This document shows positions 35,278-44,560 of a DNA stretch of 64,000 bases, piece by piece. Position numbers and translations under genes: made by a program. The first letter of the stretch is position 1; every line of letters starts with the position of its first letter. This DNA comes from JADLBR01 sp020847615 (GTDB taxonomy: Bacteria > Verrucomicrobiota > Verrucomicrobiia > JADLBR01). The notes under the pieces are model-generated. The model did not search any database. It was given only the letters and a program-made list of their open reading frames with translations, and was not told the DNA's origin. The stretch lies in the NCBI GenBank assembly GCA_026646655.1, contig JAPKHT010000005.1, positions 1 through 64,000 on the forward strand, read 5' to 3'.

Positions 35278-36346
35278 CCCCCGGCGGTGCCCCGTCTGCG
35301 GGGCATGATGTCTGACCCGAATATGCCTCGACCCTGCGCTGGAGGAACTCGACCCATTTTGGGTGCTCGTTGAGGCAGGGGATCAGATCGAAGGACTCGC
35401 CGCCGGCGTCGAGGAAGGTCTTCTTTCCCATGACGCCGAGTTCCTCGAGGGTCTCGAGGCAGTCGGAGACAAAAGCGGGGGAAATGAGCAGAAGGCGGCG
35501 GGTGCCGGATTTGGCCAACCGCTCCAACTCGAAATCGGTGTAGGGCCCGAGCCACGGGTCCTTGCCCAGGCGCGACTGGAAGGAAACGGAGTATCTCTCT
35601 GGTGAGAGGCCCGCCAGTGCGGCGAAAGCGCGGGTGGTGGCAAACACCTGGTGCCGATAGCAGACCTTGTGGACGGGATGGGGAGTGTCGCAGCAATCGG
35701 GGCGCGCGAGGCAGTGCGAACCGGAGGCGTCCGCCTTGCGGCAGTGGCGCTCGGGGATGCCGTGGTAGGAGAAGAGGAGGTGGTCGTGGGGACGATCGAG
35801 CCAGGGGCGTGCGCTCGCGACCAGGGCGGCGATGTAATCCGGGTCGGCGTAGAAAGGGGGCTGGACGGTCAGCCGGCAACCCGGTGCGGCGCGGCGCAGG
35901 ACCTCACGCACGCGGACGACGACCGTCTCGTAGCTCGACATGGCATAGTGGGGGTAGAGGGGTATCAGGAGCAGGTCGTCGACGCCGTCGCCCGCGAGGT
36001 TGCGGATGACATCCGGGATCGAGGGATTGCCATAGCGCATCGCCAGCGCGACGGGGACCCGGACCCGCGCGGCGAGGAGGTCCCGCAATCTCCTGCTGCT
36101 CAGCACGAGCGGTGACCCCTCGGGCGTCCATATGGAATGATATGCCTCGGCGGAATTGTGCACGCGTTTCGGGATGATGGCCCCGCGGACCAGCAACTGG
36201 CGGAGGACCCACGGGATATCGATCACCCGCGGGTCCAGGAGGAATTCGGTCAGGTAGCGCCGCACGTCGGGCACGGATGGCGAGTCGGGCGAACCGAGGT
36301 TCACCAGGAGCACGGCGCGGCGGGCGGGGGTTGGGTCGGCGAGCAT
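35255..36346 (-). CDS. hemH: Ferrochelatase
   Basis: A 363-residue ferrochelatase that inserts ferrous iron into porphyrin, the last step of heme synthesis. The active-site His is in Phe-Ser-Tyr-His-Gly-Ile-Pro, and the C-terminal acid-rich segment Glu-Thr-Leu-Glu-Glu-Leu-Gly fits the family. A Cys-rich insertion follows the catalytic His (Arg-His-Cys, Ser-His-Cys, Asp-Cys-Cys and Val-Cys-Tyr), as in bacterial enzymes that carry a [2Fe-2S] cluster; cluster binding is inference. The last residues (Lys-Val-Gln-Pro-Lys-Pro) come from the family A repeat at 35195-35277. It precedes hemY in transcription. Confidence 0.93.
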   Translation of the reverse strand: MLADPTPARRAVLLVNLGSPDSPSVPDVRRYLTEFLLDPRVIDIPWVLRQLLVRGAIIPKRVHNSAEAYHSIWTPEGSPLVLSSRRLRDLLAARVRVPVALAMRYGNPSIPDVIRNLAGDGVDDLLLIPLYPHYAMSSYETVVVRVREVLRRAAPGCRLTVQPPFYADPDYIAALVASARPWLDRPHDHLLFSYHGIPERHCRKADASGSHCLARPDCCDTPHPVHKVCYRHQVFATTRAFAALAGLSPERYSVSFQSRLGKDPWLGPYTDFELERLAKSGTRRLLLISPAFVSDCLETLEELGVMGKKTFLDAGGESFDLIPCLNEHPKWVEFLQRRVEAYSGQTSCPADGAPPGVKVQPKP

Positions 36347-36475
36347 GCCTGGATGCTATCCGGTTTTGGGTGGGCTGCAATGCACCGTCGCCCCTTGCCG
36401 GAGGAGGTTGCCGGACGGAGCCCGCCCAACTCCCGACGCCTGGTGGGGGTGTAATACCCGCGACGTGTCGTGGGC

Positions 36476-36904
36476 TCAGCGCGCGGCCACGCGCTCTTGG
36501 GCGAGCAGGACCGGGGTCACCCCGAGATCGCGAACATCGGCGAGCGAAGTCGAGACCGTCGAGGGCGAATAGCTGACTCGCAGGGAGCGCGCGCCGTTGA
36601 CCGTGATCAGGATCTTATCCCCCTGCGTGTGCGCCGTGGTCACGGCAAAGCCACGGGCGCAGAGTTCGCCGGCGATCTCGTTCGCAACGGTCTGGAGCGG
36701 CGTGCCTTTCGCGAAATCCCGCAGCACGACATGGGGGTCGCCGATGCCGGGTTCCGCGATCAGCCGCATCCGGGTCTTTTCGGCGATCGTGCCCTCACCG
36801 CCGACCGACCAGACATAGAGACCTATGGACCCCTTGTCAGCCGCAGTCGCCTCAAGGGCCATGGCGAACAACAAAGGCAACAGGATCAGGCAGTTCCGTC
36901 TCAT
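36476..36904 (-). CDS. Small exported protein of unknown function
   Basis: A 142-residue protein with a signal peptide (Arg-Arg, hydrophobic core, Glu-Ala-Thr-Ala-Ala). The mature part is a small alpha/beta domain with no recognised family. ATG 36904 was preferred because it places the signal peptide at the N-terminus. Its divergent neighbour is the response regulator at 37074 (169-bp gap). The 129 bp between it and hemH contain nothing recognisable. Confidence 0.6.
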   Translation of the reverse strand: MRRNCLILLPLLFAMALEATAADKGSIGLYVWSVGGEGTIAEKTRMRLIAEPGIGDPHVVLRDFAKGTPLQTVANEIAGELCARGFAVTTAHTQGDKILITVNGARSLRVSYSPSTVSTSLADVRDLGVTPVLLAQERVAAR

Positions 36905-37073
36905 CGTCACGGGAACGTAACACAAAAGGCACGCGGCTGCAACAATCATCTGTTCCGGACCGGATGAGAAAAGTCACGGATTTGTCGCGCCGATGTCGTG
37001 GTCCCGTCATCTGGAAGCGGCACGTGGGAGGGCGAGATGAGCGACGGTCGAGAAACACCCGGGGGTTTGCCGC

Positions 37074-37760
37074 ATGCTGGGACGCATACTGGTGGTGGAA
37101 GACGATGAGGATCTGAGGGATCTGCTGGGTTCGACCATCCGGAAGGCCGGGTATCAGGTGATCACCGCGGACGGAGGACGCGCATGCCTGCGCAAGACAA
37201 TCGACGAAAAGCCCGACCTGATCCTGCTCGACATCATGCTCCCCGACCTTGCGGGCACGGACGTGTGCCGTCGCCTGCGCAGCGACGGCGCGACGGCGGC
37301 CACGCCGATCATCGTGCTTTCCGCAAAGTCCGAGGAGGCCGACAGGATCCTGGGGCTTGAGGTGGGGGCCGATGACTACGTCACCAAACCCTTCAGCCCA
37401 CGGGAACTGGTGGTCCGCATCGGGAAGGTCCTGGAGAGAACGCGCGGCAGGACCATGATGTCGGATCATGTGACGGCCGGCGAACTCGTGCTTGATCGAG
37501 CGGCATACCTACTGCTCTTCCGGGGTAACGAGGTCCGGTTGACGCGCACGGAGTTTAAGCTTCTCGGGTTGCTGATGGACCGATGCGGCCGGGTGCAGAC
37601 GAGGGAGCGGTTGCTGGCGGAGGTCTGGGAGTATGACACATCCATGGATACCCGGACCGTTGACACGCACGTCCAGCGCCTGCGGGGTAAACTTGGCGAA
37701 GCGGGGAAATACATCGAGACTGTCAGGGGTTTCGGCTATCGGCTGGTGGTGCCGTCCTGA
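37074..37760 (+). CDS. Response regulator of the OmpR/PhoB family
   Basis: A 228-residue two-domain regulator. The receiver has Val-Glu-Asp-Asp-Glu-Asp (residues 8-13) and the phosphoacceptor in Leu-Leu-Asp-Ile-Met-Leu-Pro, with the Lys in Val-Thr-Lys-Pro-Phe. A winged-helix C-terminus follows from about residue 128 (Leu-Thr-Arg-Thr-Glu-Phe-Lys-Leu-Leu and Val-Arg-Gly-Phe-Gly-Tyr-Arg-Leu). No sensor kinase gene is adjacent, so the partner is elsewhere. The next gene starts within the stop codon, so the two are probably coupled. Confidence 0.92.
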   Translation: MLGRILVVEDDEDLRDLLGSTIRKAGYQVITADGGRACLRKTIDEKPDLILLDIMLPDLAGTDVCRRLRSDGATAATPIIVLSAKSEEADRILGLEVGADDYVTKPFSPRELVVRIGKVLERTRGRTMMSDHVTAGELVLDRAAYLLLFRGNEVRLTRTEFKLLGLLMDRCGRVQTRERLLAEVWEYDTSMDTRTVDTHVQRLRGKLGEAGKYIETVRGFGYRLVVPS

Positions 37761-38833
37761 TGATGGCCTTGCCGGCAGCGAGACGTCCTTGGGGAAGACT
37801 GGCGGGCTGGACTTTTCCGTCCCGCTGGATCTCGCTGGCGGCGGTCTTGGCGGGCGTGATGGGGTTCGAGGGGGAGGTCTTTTCCGGGGATGACCCCGAC
37901 GCTGGGCGGATCGCGGAGTGGTTGCGCCTTCCGGAGGAATCGCTGGGGGCGGCCATGGGCCCGGGCGACTTCGAGGGCGTGATCGCGCGCGCCGGGGGAG
38001 GCGACCCAAAGGCCCAGGCGCTGGCCGGCCGATGCCAACTGGTCGGTATCGGGGGCGCTATCGACCTGGATGCTGCGGTGGGGTGGTTCCGGCGGGCGGC
38101 GGAGGCGGGCGAACCCAATGGCGAGGTCTCGCTGGGCAAGTGCTATTACTATGGGACATGGGTGACGCAGGACTTCCGCTGCGCCGAGGGATGGTTCCGC
38201 CGGGCGGCCGACGAGGGTCACGCGCACGCGCAGGAATACCTCGGCCTGCTGGCGCTGCGGGGCGCGGTCTCCGGTCGCCCGGACCCCGGGGTTGCCGCAA
38301 ACTGGTTCGCCCGGGCGGCGGACCAGGGTCTCCCGCAAAGCATGCACAATCTGGCGCGCCTGTACTCGGAAGGGCACGGCGTTGGCAAGGACCTCGATAA
38401 GGCGGTGGGGTGGTACAGGAGGGCCGCGGAGCAGGGCTTCCCGCCATCACAATACAATCTCGGGCGCATGTATGCCGAGGGGCTCGGGTGCCCGAAAGAT
38501 CTGCGCGGGGCATTCCGCTGGTATCGGGAGGCGGCCCGCCAAAATTTCGCGCCGGCCGCATACAATCTTGGCGTCATGTACGAGAACGGCATCGGCATAC
38601 CGGCCAACGCCCGCGAGGCGGCCCGGTACTACCGCGATGCCGCGGAGCTGGGAGACCCGAAGGCGCAGTACAATCTCGCGGTCCTCCTGCTGAACGGCCA
38701 GGGCGTGCCGCCGAACGCGGAAGAGGCGGTCCGGTGGCTCAGGCTGTCGGCGGCCCAGAACGACGCCTACGCGATTCGCGCCCTCGAGGATCTGGGGGCC
38801 GGCAGACCCCGGGAAATGTCCCCGATCAACTGA
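37760..38833 (+). CDS. Sel1-repeat protein
   Basis: A 357-residue protein with a hydrophobic N-terminal segment (residues about 24-38, likely an uncleaved or weak signal) and six to seven Sel1 repeats from about residue 80 on. Each has the pattern Ala-x2-Trp-(Phe/Tyr)-Arg-x-Ala-Ala-x2-Gly and Ala-x-Tyr-x-Leu-Gly-x2-Tyr. Sel1 repeats are protein-binding helical arrays, often in periplasmic or signalling roles. Its ATG overlaps the regulator's TGA, a rare pairing that suggests a shared function. The gene ends 32 bp before a repeat cluster. Confidence 0.88.
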   Translation: MMALPAARRPWGRLAGWTFPSRWISLAAVLAGVMGFEGEVFSGDDPDAGRIAEWLRLPEESLGAAMGPGDFEGVIARAGGGDPKAQALAGRCQLVGIGGAIDLDAAVGWFRRAAEAGEPNGEVSLGKCYYYGTWVTQDFRCAEGWFRRAADEGHAHAQEYLGLLALRGAVSGRPDPGVAANWFARAADQGLPQSMHNLARLYSEGHGVGKDLDKAVGWYRRAAEQGFPPSQYNLGRMYAEGLGCPKDLRGAFRWYREAARQNFAPAAYNLGVMYENGIGIPANAREAARYYRDAAELGDPKAQYNLAVLLLNGQGVPPNAEEAVRWLRLSAAQNDAYAIRALEDLGAGRPREMSPIN

Positions 38834-39544
38834 CGTCGGGGTCATGCGGCCGCCCGACCGGCCAGCTCGAAAATAGCCGCAGCGCCTCCCGCAACCGAAC
38901 GCGTAAGCGTTTGGCCGCCAATGCCTGACTCGAAAATTCGTAGCCACGGTCGCCAGACCGTGGACCCGGGGTTGAGTCGAACGATCTCCGGCAACCGCCG
39001 GACCAGATGGGCTACACTTTGGCTCGTGCGGAATAATGGTGGCTGTCGATGGGACGATGGCCAAACGGACGCTCGCCGGTTTCATCGGGAACTCACGAAC
39101 TCAGGAAGGGCTGGGAACGGAATGGCGCTCAGTCAGGTGATGTCTGGGAGGGCCCGCGGCCTCGCGGGCCGCGCTGGCCACGGCAACGGCGGCGTTCGGG
39201 TGGATGGCGGACGCCGGGGGCCAACGTCCCTCCCAAAGGAAAGCGTGTGGGTCTGGCCGGCGACATCCAGACGGATACGCTCCAGACCTTCTTTCCGGCC
39301 TTCCTGAGTTCCAGATTGCACAGGCCCGATGCCGATCACAGCCGTCGCCGAGATTCCCCGCAAAATCGGAAGCATGGCCCGACGATCGCACACTAAGTTC
39401 CCTAAAGAGCCATCATAATGTCACAGTCATGTTTCAGAAGGGTTACGGGCGCCCGCACGACACCGTAACATGATTATTACATTACGTACCTTGACCGGAT
39501 ACCTAACATCGGGCAACAGGGGCGAGACACGAGAGGAAGTTATC
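38834..39544. repeat. Repeat cluster in a 711-bp intergenic region
   Basis: This gap holds a truncated family A copy (38866-38924), a family D copy (about 38928-39022, with GTAGCCACGGTCGCCAGACC and later AACCGCCGGACCAGATGG), and a family C pair: GGGCCCGCGGCCTCGCGGGC at 39150-39169 and the GGACGCC-type arm at 39206-39234. From about 39390 to 39500 the sequence turns AT-rich, likely the leader of the porin gene at 39545, with an inverted GTTACG/CGTAAC pair (39442-39447, 39464-39469). Short reading frames here are repeat-derived and not credible genes. Confidence 0.65.
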
Positions 39545-40480
39545 ATGAGACACGCGCAGAGCATATTGGTGTGGATTCTAACGTTCGCGGCGCTCTCCAC
39601 CGGCCTGAGGTCAGCGGAGGCGGCCCCCGTCGCCGCGCCCGGCGGGGGCGCCCCGGCCAATGGCGGCAAGCAGGTTCAGGCGACGACCGCGGCCCCGCAG
39701 CCGGGAAACGGCCAGCCCGCCCAGGGGAACGGGGACGCATGGATGAACTTCGGCATCGATGAGTCCGTGATCCAGGAGGAGCCCAAGAAAAAGAAGATCA
39801 CGCTCAAGGGCCAGTACTTCAGGACGGACGTGGGGGTGGGCGAGGTCGAGCCGATCGCGTTCCGGCCCGATGGGGACATCGTCGTGGGGCGCACGAAGGA
39901 CGGGGGCGCCATCACGGTGGATTCGGACGAGCTGGACCGGAAGGGGCTCCGCCCGGAAATCAATACCGAGGCCGGGGTGCGGGCCGCGATCGCCGCCGGA
40001 TACAATTTCAATGAATACGTCGGGGTCGAGTTCGAGATACAGGCGCAGTATGCGCGGCTCGGCAGCGTGAACATCGGCGGGGGCGTGACCAACGGCAACA
40101 CGCACATCGACACGGGCGGCAGCCTCTGGCAGATCCCGGTCTTCGTCAACCTGGCCGTCCAGTACCCGACGCCCTGGAACCTGACACCGTTCGCCGGCGT
40201 CGGCGGCGGCCTGCTGTTCGCCTACACGTCCATCGACCAGCCGTCGGTCGAGGCCTTCGGCCTCGAGGACCAGGGCAAGCGCGTCACGGGCACGGTGCTG
40301 ACCCCGGCCTACCAGTGGTTCGGCGGCCTGCGCTGGGAGATCTCCAAGGATATCGGCCTCTATGGCATGTACAAGTTCATGGCCACCGGCGACTACTCCT
40401 ACAACGGCGACATGGAGGGCATCGAATTCGACGGGATCGAGACCCACAGCTACTCGGGCGGCCTAGTATTTCGCTATTAG
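39545..40480 (+). CDS. Outer-membrane beta-barrel protein
   Basis: A 311-residue protein with a signal peptide (first about 25 residues ending Ser-Ala-Glu-Ala-Ala). After a Gly/Pro/Gln-rich linker it has amphipathic beta strands ending in an aromatic residue (Leu-Val-Phe-Arg-Tyr), the usual signature of an outer-membrane barrel. Inner strands such as Gly-Gly-Gly-Leu-Leu-Phe-Ala-Tyr and Trp-Phe-Gly-Gly-Leu-Arg-Trp-Glu fit an OmpA/OmpW-like small barrel. ATG 39545 has an AGGAAG site. An AT-rich 100-bp leader precedes it. Confidence 0.72.
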   Translation: MRHAQSILVWILTFAALSTGLRSAEAAPVAAPGGGAPANGGKQVQATTAAPQPGNGQPAQGNGDAWMNFGIDESVIQEEPKKKKITLKGQYFRTDVGVGEVEPIAFRPDGDIVVGRTKDGGAITVDSDELDRKGLRPEINTEAGVRAAIAAGYNFNEYVGVEFEIQAQYARLGSVNIGGGVTNGNTHIDTGGSLWQIPVFVNLAVQYPTPWNLTPFAGVGGGLLFAYTSIDQPSVEAFGLEDQGKRVTGTVLTPAYQWFGGLRWEISKDIGLYGMYKFMATGDYSYNGDMEGIEFDGIETHSYSGGLVFRY

Positions 40481-40675
40481 CGGCTTGCGAGGACCGTAAC
40501 GCGATTGACGCGCGGGGAAGGGCCAAAAACGTAACAGAGTTGTTCACGGGGCGGCGCGGATCCGAAACCTTGGACGGGCAGCCTACACGCAGATCCAGAA
40601 GATCTTTTCGAGGCACGCGGGGGCCGAAAGCTCTCAAAAGGAACAGCGGAAACTAAGAGGAAAGGACAGAGGAAA

Positions 40676-41725
40676 ATGAAGAAATTGAAGGTGGTGGGTG
40701 CGCTGGTCGCTTCGGCGCTGTGCGCGGTCGGGACCCAGGCGTCCCAGGTGGCAAGGGAGAATGGGGTGCTGGCAGTGGGATTCAATGCGTCCGAGACGAA
40801 ATTCGTGGGAACTCCCTTCGTCCGTCCGCCGACGGTGCTGGGTGCCGTTGTCTCCGCTGGGCCCAGCAATATCGTCACAACCGGTGGACTGACGGATGGC
40901 GAATTCAACCCCGCAGGTCCAGATAACTACTTCGAGTTGGAATTGACCTCCGGGCGGCACATCGGACTCGTCCTTGCCGTCCTGAGCAACTCGACGACCG
41001 CTGTGTACCTTGACGGGGCGCTGCCGACAACGATTCTCGAAGATACCAGCTTCGTCGTCCGGAAGAGCTGGACGGTTGGGAGCCTCTTCGGCACGAACGC
41101 GACCCAGGTTACAGGCAAGGGATTAAAGACCGGAACGACGCAGGCAAGTTCGACGACCGTCAGGGTCTATAACCCAGCATCGAATGCCTTTAGCGTTGAG
41201 ACGTTCTTCCGCAGTTCGAGCGCGCAGTGGCGTCTGGCGGGCTCCCCCACCACGGTCACGAACCTCGCGGGCGTGCGCCTTGGACCGCAAAACGCCTTCG
41301 TGATGCAACAAGGCTCGTCTGCGGGAGCGACTATCGTGCTGTTGACGGGCGAGTATCGCAAAACTCGGTCCCTCATCTCCGCCGGGGCAGCTGCCAGCAA
41401 TGATCGCACGACGTTCGCGAATCCAAGCCCATTTGCGACGACGCTCGCGACATCAGGGCTCTTCAATACAAACGGCGAGAGTTCAGCTTCGAACAGCGTC
41501 GACACCGGAACAACGGCGGGGACGGCTGATGAAGTGACGAAGTACTTCGGATCAAACAACAGCATCACGAACTTCTTTCGCCATGCCTCCGGTTCGAATT
41601 GGAGGATCTCCGGCACCACGACCGGCGGCGATGCCACTGCGTTGGGCGCTGGCGAAGGTTTCATTTTCAAACGCCAACCGGCTGGCGAGGCATTCGTGGC
41701 ATTCGACCCAGTTTTCAATGAATAA
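40676..41725 (+). CDS. Exported protein resembling family TIGR02597
   Basis: A 349-residue protein with a signal peptide ending near Thr-Gln-Ala-Ser. The mature part is Ser/Thr/Asn-rich with short beta-repeat-like units (Thr-Ser-Phe-Val-Val-Arg-Lys-Ser-Trp-Thr-Val-Gly-Ser-Leu-Phe-Gly and later Gly-Ser-Asn-Trp-Arg-Ile-Ser-Gly). It resembles the uncharacterised exported family TIGR02597; the match is by memory of pattern, not by search. Base composition here is lower in GC than the flanks (34 of 60 at 41101-41160 against 47 of 60 at 42481-42540). Next to the PEP-CTERM gene. Confidence 0.6.
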   Translation: MKKLKVVGALVASALCAVGTQASQVARENGVLAVGFNASETKFVGTPFVRPPTVLGAVVSAGPSNIVTTGGLTDGEFNPAGPDNYFELELTSGRHIGLVLAVLSNSTTAVYLDGALPTTILEDTSFVVRKSWTVGSLFGTNATQVTGKGLKTGTTQASSTTVRVYNPASNAFSVETFFRSSSAQWRLAGSPTTVTNLAGVRLGPQNAFVMQQGSSAGATIVLLTGEYRKTRSLISAGAAASNDRTTFANPSPFATTLATSGLFNTNGESSASNSVDTGTTAGTADEVTKYFGSNNSITNFFRHASGSNWRISGTTTGGDATALGAGEGFIFKRQPAGEAFVAFDPVFNE

Positions 41726-41768
41726 GAGGATGTGAAATAAAGGAACTCACAAGAAAAGGAACAGACCC

Positions 41769-42425
41769 ATGAAAAAACAACTTACAATCGCGGCGTTCGC
41801 CCTGGCTATGACTGCCAGCGGCTGGGCGCAGGTAAACGGCTACTACGCCGCTGGCAACAGCCTCGACTTCACCAACGTGCTGAGCGCTGGAGGCGGCAGC
41901 CTCGGTCTCGGGAATGTCGTGGCCTACGGGAATTTCAACGGCGCGTACTCTGATACGGACCTCCAGAACTTCCTATCGGGCGGGCTCACTCCTGCCGAGC
42001 TGGCGTCTATCAACGGCGCATTTGATCCGCTGTTCCTTTGGGACATCGGCGATGGCACGGGTGCGGCAGGTACATTCGAAGTCACTCCGACGACGAACAA
42101 CGCCACGGCAACGCCGTTTGCAGATGAGCGGATGTACATGCTGATCTACAATGTGTCTGATTTCGCTAATGCTGATCTGGCGACAGAGTTTGGAGTGTTG
42201 CGAAACGACTTCGATCTCGGCACCGGCGGTCGATTTGGAACGCCGGGCGCATTTCCGATCAGCAGCGAAGGCATCGTGTTCCCCGACAACCAGACGGCGC
42301 TGATCGGGTCCTATGTGTCTGGCGGGTTTCAATTGGCCTCGGTTGTCATTCCCGAGCCTGGGACGTGGGCGATGCTCCTGATCGGGCTGGGGATGGTGGC
42401 ATGGCGCGCTCGGCGGAAGCGCTAA
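41769..42425 (+). CDS. PEP-CTERM sorting-domain protein
   Basis: A 218-residue exported protein with a signal peptide (ending Ala-Ser-Gly-Trp-Ala-Gln). The C-terminus has the PEP-CTERM signal: Pro-Glu-Pro-Gly-Thr-Trp-Ala, a hydrophobic helix and the basic tail Arg-Ala-Arg-Arg-Lys-Arg (about residues 193-218). Such proteins are sorted by exosortase (EpsH) and linked to exopolysaccharide-bearing surfaces. No exosortase is seen in the window. The mature domain is not recognised. It is also relatively AT-richer than its neighbours. Confidence 0.85.
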   Translation: MKKQLTIAAFALAMTASGWAQVNGYYAAGNSLDFTNVLSAGGGSLGLGNVVAYGNFNGAYSDTDLQNFLSGGLTPAELASINGAFDPLFLWDIGDGTGAAGTFEVTPTTNNATATPFADERMYMLIYNVSDFANADLATEFGVLRNDFDLGTGGRFGTPGAFPISSEGIVFPDNQTALIGSYVSGGFQLASVVIPEPGTWAMLLIGLGMVAWRARRKR

Positions 42426-42468
42426 TCGAGCGCGTATCAGAAACTTGAAGGGATAGGAGAAATCTGAA

Positions 42469-44478
42469 ATGAAGATGAGATTGAAGCAGTTCGGGGCGGC
42501 GGTGGCGGGGCTGGCGATGGCGGGCGCGGGGAACGCGGCGTTCAACGCGGGGCAGTACACGAATGGCGTGCCGCAGACGGTGAACGGGGTGACGTTCGTG
42601 CTGGTGACCGACCCGGCGAGCGCGATCACGCGGATCACGAACGACACGCGGTGGACGGCGAACAACGTGTACGTGCTGGACAAGCTGACTTTCGTGGCGG
42701 GCGGGGCGACCCTGGTCATCGAGCCGGGGACGCTGATCCGGGGCGAGCGTCCCTTGAACAAGACGGGGACGCTGGCGCAGCCGGCGGACCCCGGGACGCT
42801 GATCTGCGCGAAGGGCTCGAAGATCATCGCGAACGGGACGGCGGAGTCGCCGATCATCATGACGTCGATCGATGATCCGTACGTGCCCGGGGGGACGAAC
42901 ACGATCCCGCCGTGGCTGAACACCAACGCGTTCACCGACCTCGACTGGAAGTACTACGACAACACGGTCGAGGACCTGTACGGGGGTGCCGACGAGGGCG
43001 GCAACGCGTACGGGCAGCAGGGGTGGTGGGGCGCGCTGGGGATCGCGGGGCAGGCCCGCGTGGCGCAGAACAACACGAATGGCACGACCTTCGACCTGTC
43101 GACCTTCACGAACGGGCAGAACCTGGCCGTCGGGGGCGACTATATCGAGGGCTTCCAGAGCGTGAGCGATGGCGCCTATGGCGGCACCGACGACGACGAC
43201 AACAGCGGCGTCTATCGGTTCATATCGATCCGGTATTCGGGGTTCGTGCTGACGCCGAACAACGAGCTCAATGGGGTGACGTTCGGCGGCGTGGGGCGGG
43301 GCACGACGGTGGAGTTCATGGAGTCGTTCAACTCGATGGATGACGGGTTCGAGTGGTTTGGCGGCTGCGTGAACGCGAAGTATCTGGCGGCGCTCTTCGC
43401 CGCGGACGAGGCGTTCGACTACGACGAGGGGTACCGGGGCAACAACCAGTTCCTGCTGGCGATGCAGGGCAACAAGTACGTCAAGACGAACGCGTCCTCG
43501 GGGTACGTCAACACGGGTCGTCCGACCCCGACCGAACAGAATGGGAACCCGCCATCGAGCGAGACGATGATCCACGACTCCCTGTTCGAGTGCGATGGCG
43601 CCGAGCCCGACAACGGCGGCGGGCGCCCGTATTCGATCCCGAAGTTCTACAACGTGACGGGCATCGGGCGCGGCACGAACGAGACGCAGACGAGGGACCG
43701 GAACGGCCTGCGCTTCAAGCTGGATGCGGGGGGCAAGTTCTACAACGCCATCTTCGTGGAGCAGGATGGGGGGACGGACAACCTGAGCATCGAGGATGTG
43801 ACGACGAGCAACAAGTTCGTGTCGGTGCGGTCGACGGGCGGCGAGTACGGGTTCTCGACGAACGGCGCGGCGGCCACCGAGGAGGACCTGCTGTTTCGGG
43901 CGTGCTCCTGGTACGACATCGGCAATGGCGGCGCGACCACGGCGGCGGCCATCAACCGGGATGGCTCGACGGTGAAGGATGCGCTGGCGTCGCAGTTCCT
44001 GACCAACGCGGCGTACCAGAACACGTTTGACGTGGCCCCCGGCATCGTGAGGGTGGGGCGGGTCGTCGGCCAGGAGTTCGACCCGAGGCTGACGGGTGGT
44101 TCCGCGATGCGCGGCAACACGACATTCACGGCGCCCAACGATGGGTTCTTCACGCCGAGCGCGAATTTCCGCGGCGCGTTCCGCGACAACTTCTGGCTGA
44201 AGGGCTGGTCGTTGCTGGATTATCTGGGCGTCAACACGACCAACGCGTCGGCGTCGATCAACCCGGTGGTGTCGCTGTCATCCTATGACGGCACCAACGT
44301 CGTGGTCTCCTTCGACTCGCAGGCCGGGGTGTACTACTCGATCGAGCGGTCGCTCGACGGCAAGGCGTACACGCCGCTGACGGTGATCGCGGGCGCCGGG
44401 GCCGGGACCACGGTGTACACGAACGTGAACGCCGCCCCGATCTCGGGGGCATTGCTCTACCGCGTGCTGGCGCTGTAG
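42469..44478 (+). CDS. Large secreted beta-helix-type surface protein
   Basis: A 669-residue exported protein with a signal peptide (first about 22 residues ending Gly-Asn-Ala-Ala). A repetitive region follows with the motif Trp-Thr-Ala-Asn-Asn-Val-Tyr-Val-Leu-Asp and Thr-Leu-Val-Ile-Glu-Pro-Gly-Thr-Leu-Ile-Arg-Gly, then Gly-Gly-Val-Gly-Arg-Gly-Thr-Thr-Val-Glu-Phe and Tyr-Asp-Glu-Gly-Tyr-Arg-Gly. These patterns recur in large Bacteroidetes and Verrucomicrobia surface proteins with parallel beta-helix folds. No PEP-CTERM tail is seen. It is the last gene of the surface block before the TonB region. Confidence 0.68.
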   Translation: MKMRLKQFGAAVAGLAMAGAGNAAFNAGQYTNGVPQTVNGVTFVLVTDPASAITRITNDTRWTANNVYVLDKLTFVAGGATLVIEPGTLIRGERPLNKTGTLAQPADPGTLICAKGSKIIANGTAESPIIMTSIDDPYVPGGTNTIPPWLNTNAFTDLDWKYYDNTVEDLYGGADEGGNAYGQQGWWGALGIAGQARVAQNNTNGTTFDLSTFTNGQNLAVGGDYIEGFQSVSDGAYGGTDDDDNSGVYRFISIRYSGFVLTPNNELNGVTFGGVGRGTTVEFMESFNSMDDGFEWFGGCVNAKYLAALFAADEAFDYDEGYRGNNQFLLAMQGNKYVKTNASSGYVNTGRPTPTEQNGNPPSSETMIHDSLFECDGAEPDNGGGRPYSIPKFYNVTGIGRGTNETQTRDRNGLRFKLDAGGKFYNAIFVEQDGGTDNLSIEDVTTSNKFVSVRSTGGEYGFSTNGAAATEEDLLFRACSWYDIGNGGATTAAAINRDGSTVKDALASQFLTNAAYQNTFDVAPGIVRVGRVVGQEFDPRLTGGSAMRGNTTFTAPNDGFFTPSANFRGAFRDNFWLKGWSLLDYLGVNTTNASASINPVVSLSSYDGTNVVVSFDSQAGVYYSIERSLDGKAYTPLTVIAGAGAGTTVYTNVNAAPISGALLYRVLAL

Positions 44479-44521
44479 GGACCGGTCAAGCGGGTGCGGC
44501 CAGGGCCGCAGGACTCGATTA

Positions 44522-44560
44522 GGGGGGTCGCGCCGCCTCGGTGGCGCGGCCCCTTCGAGT
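44522..44560 (+). terminator. Candidate terminator hairpin after the beta-helix gene
   Basis: A GC-rich stem pairs GGGGTCGCGCC with GGTGGCGCGGCCCC around 44524-44553, followed by TTCGAGTT. There is no long T run, so intrinsic termination is uncertain, but it marks the end of the surface-protein group. Confidence 0.4.

Noticed and set aside
38921..39307. A 128-residue plus-strand frame in the 711-bp intergenic region
   Set aside because: It starts in repeat family A, runs through family D and C, and has no ribosome binding site or recognisable domain.
36916..40535. Repeated CGTAAC hexamers near the regulator and porin genes (36916, 39464, 40495, 40530, inverted at 39442)
   Set aside because: A six-base motif is expected several times by chance over this length on two strands, and no regular Pho-box spacing was found.
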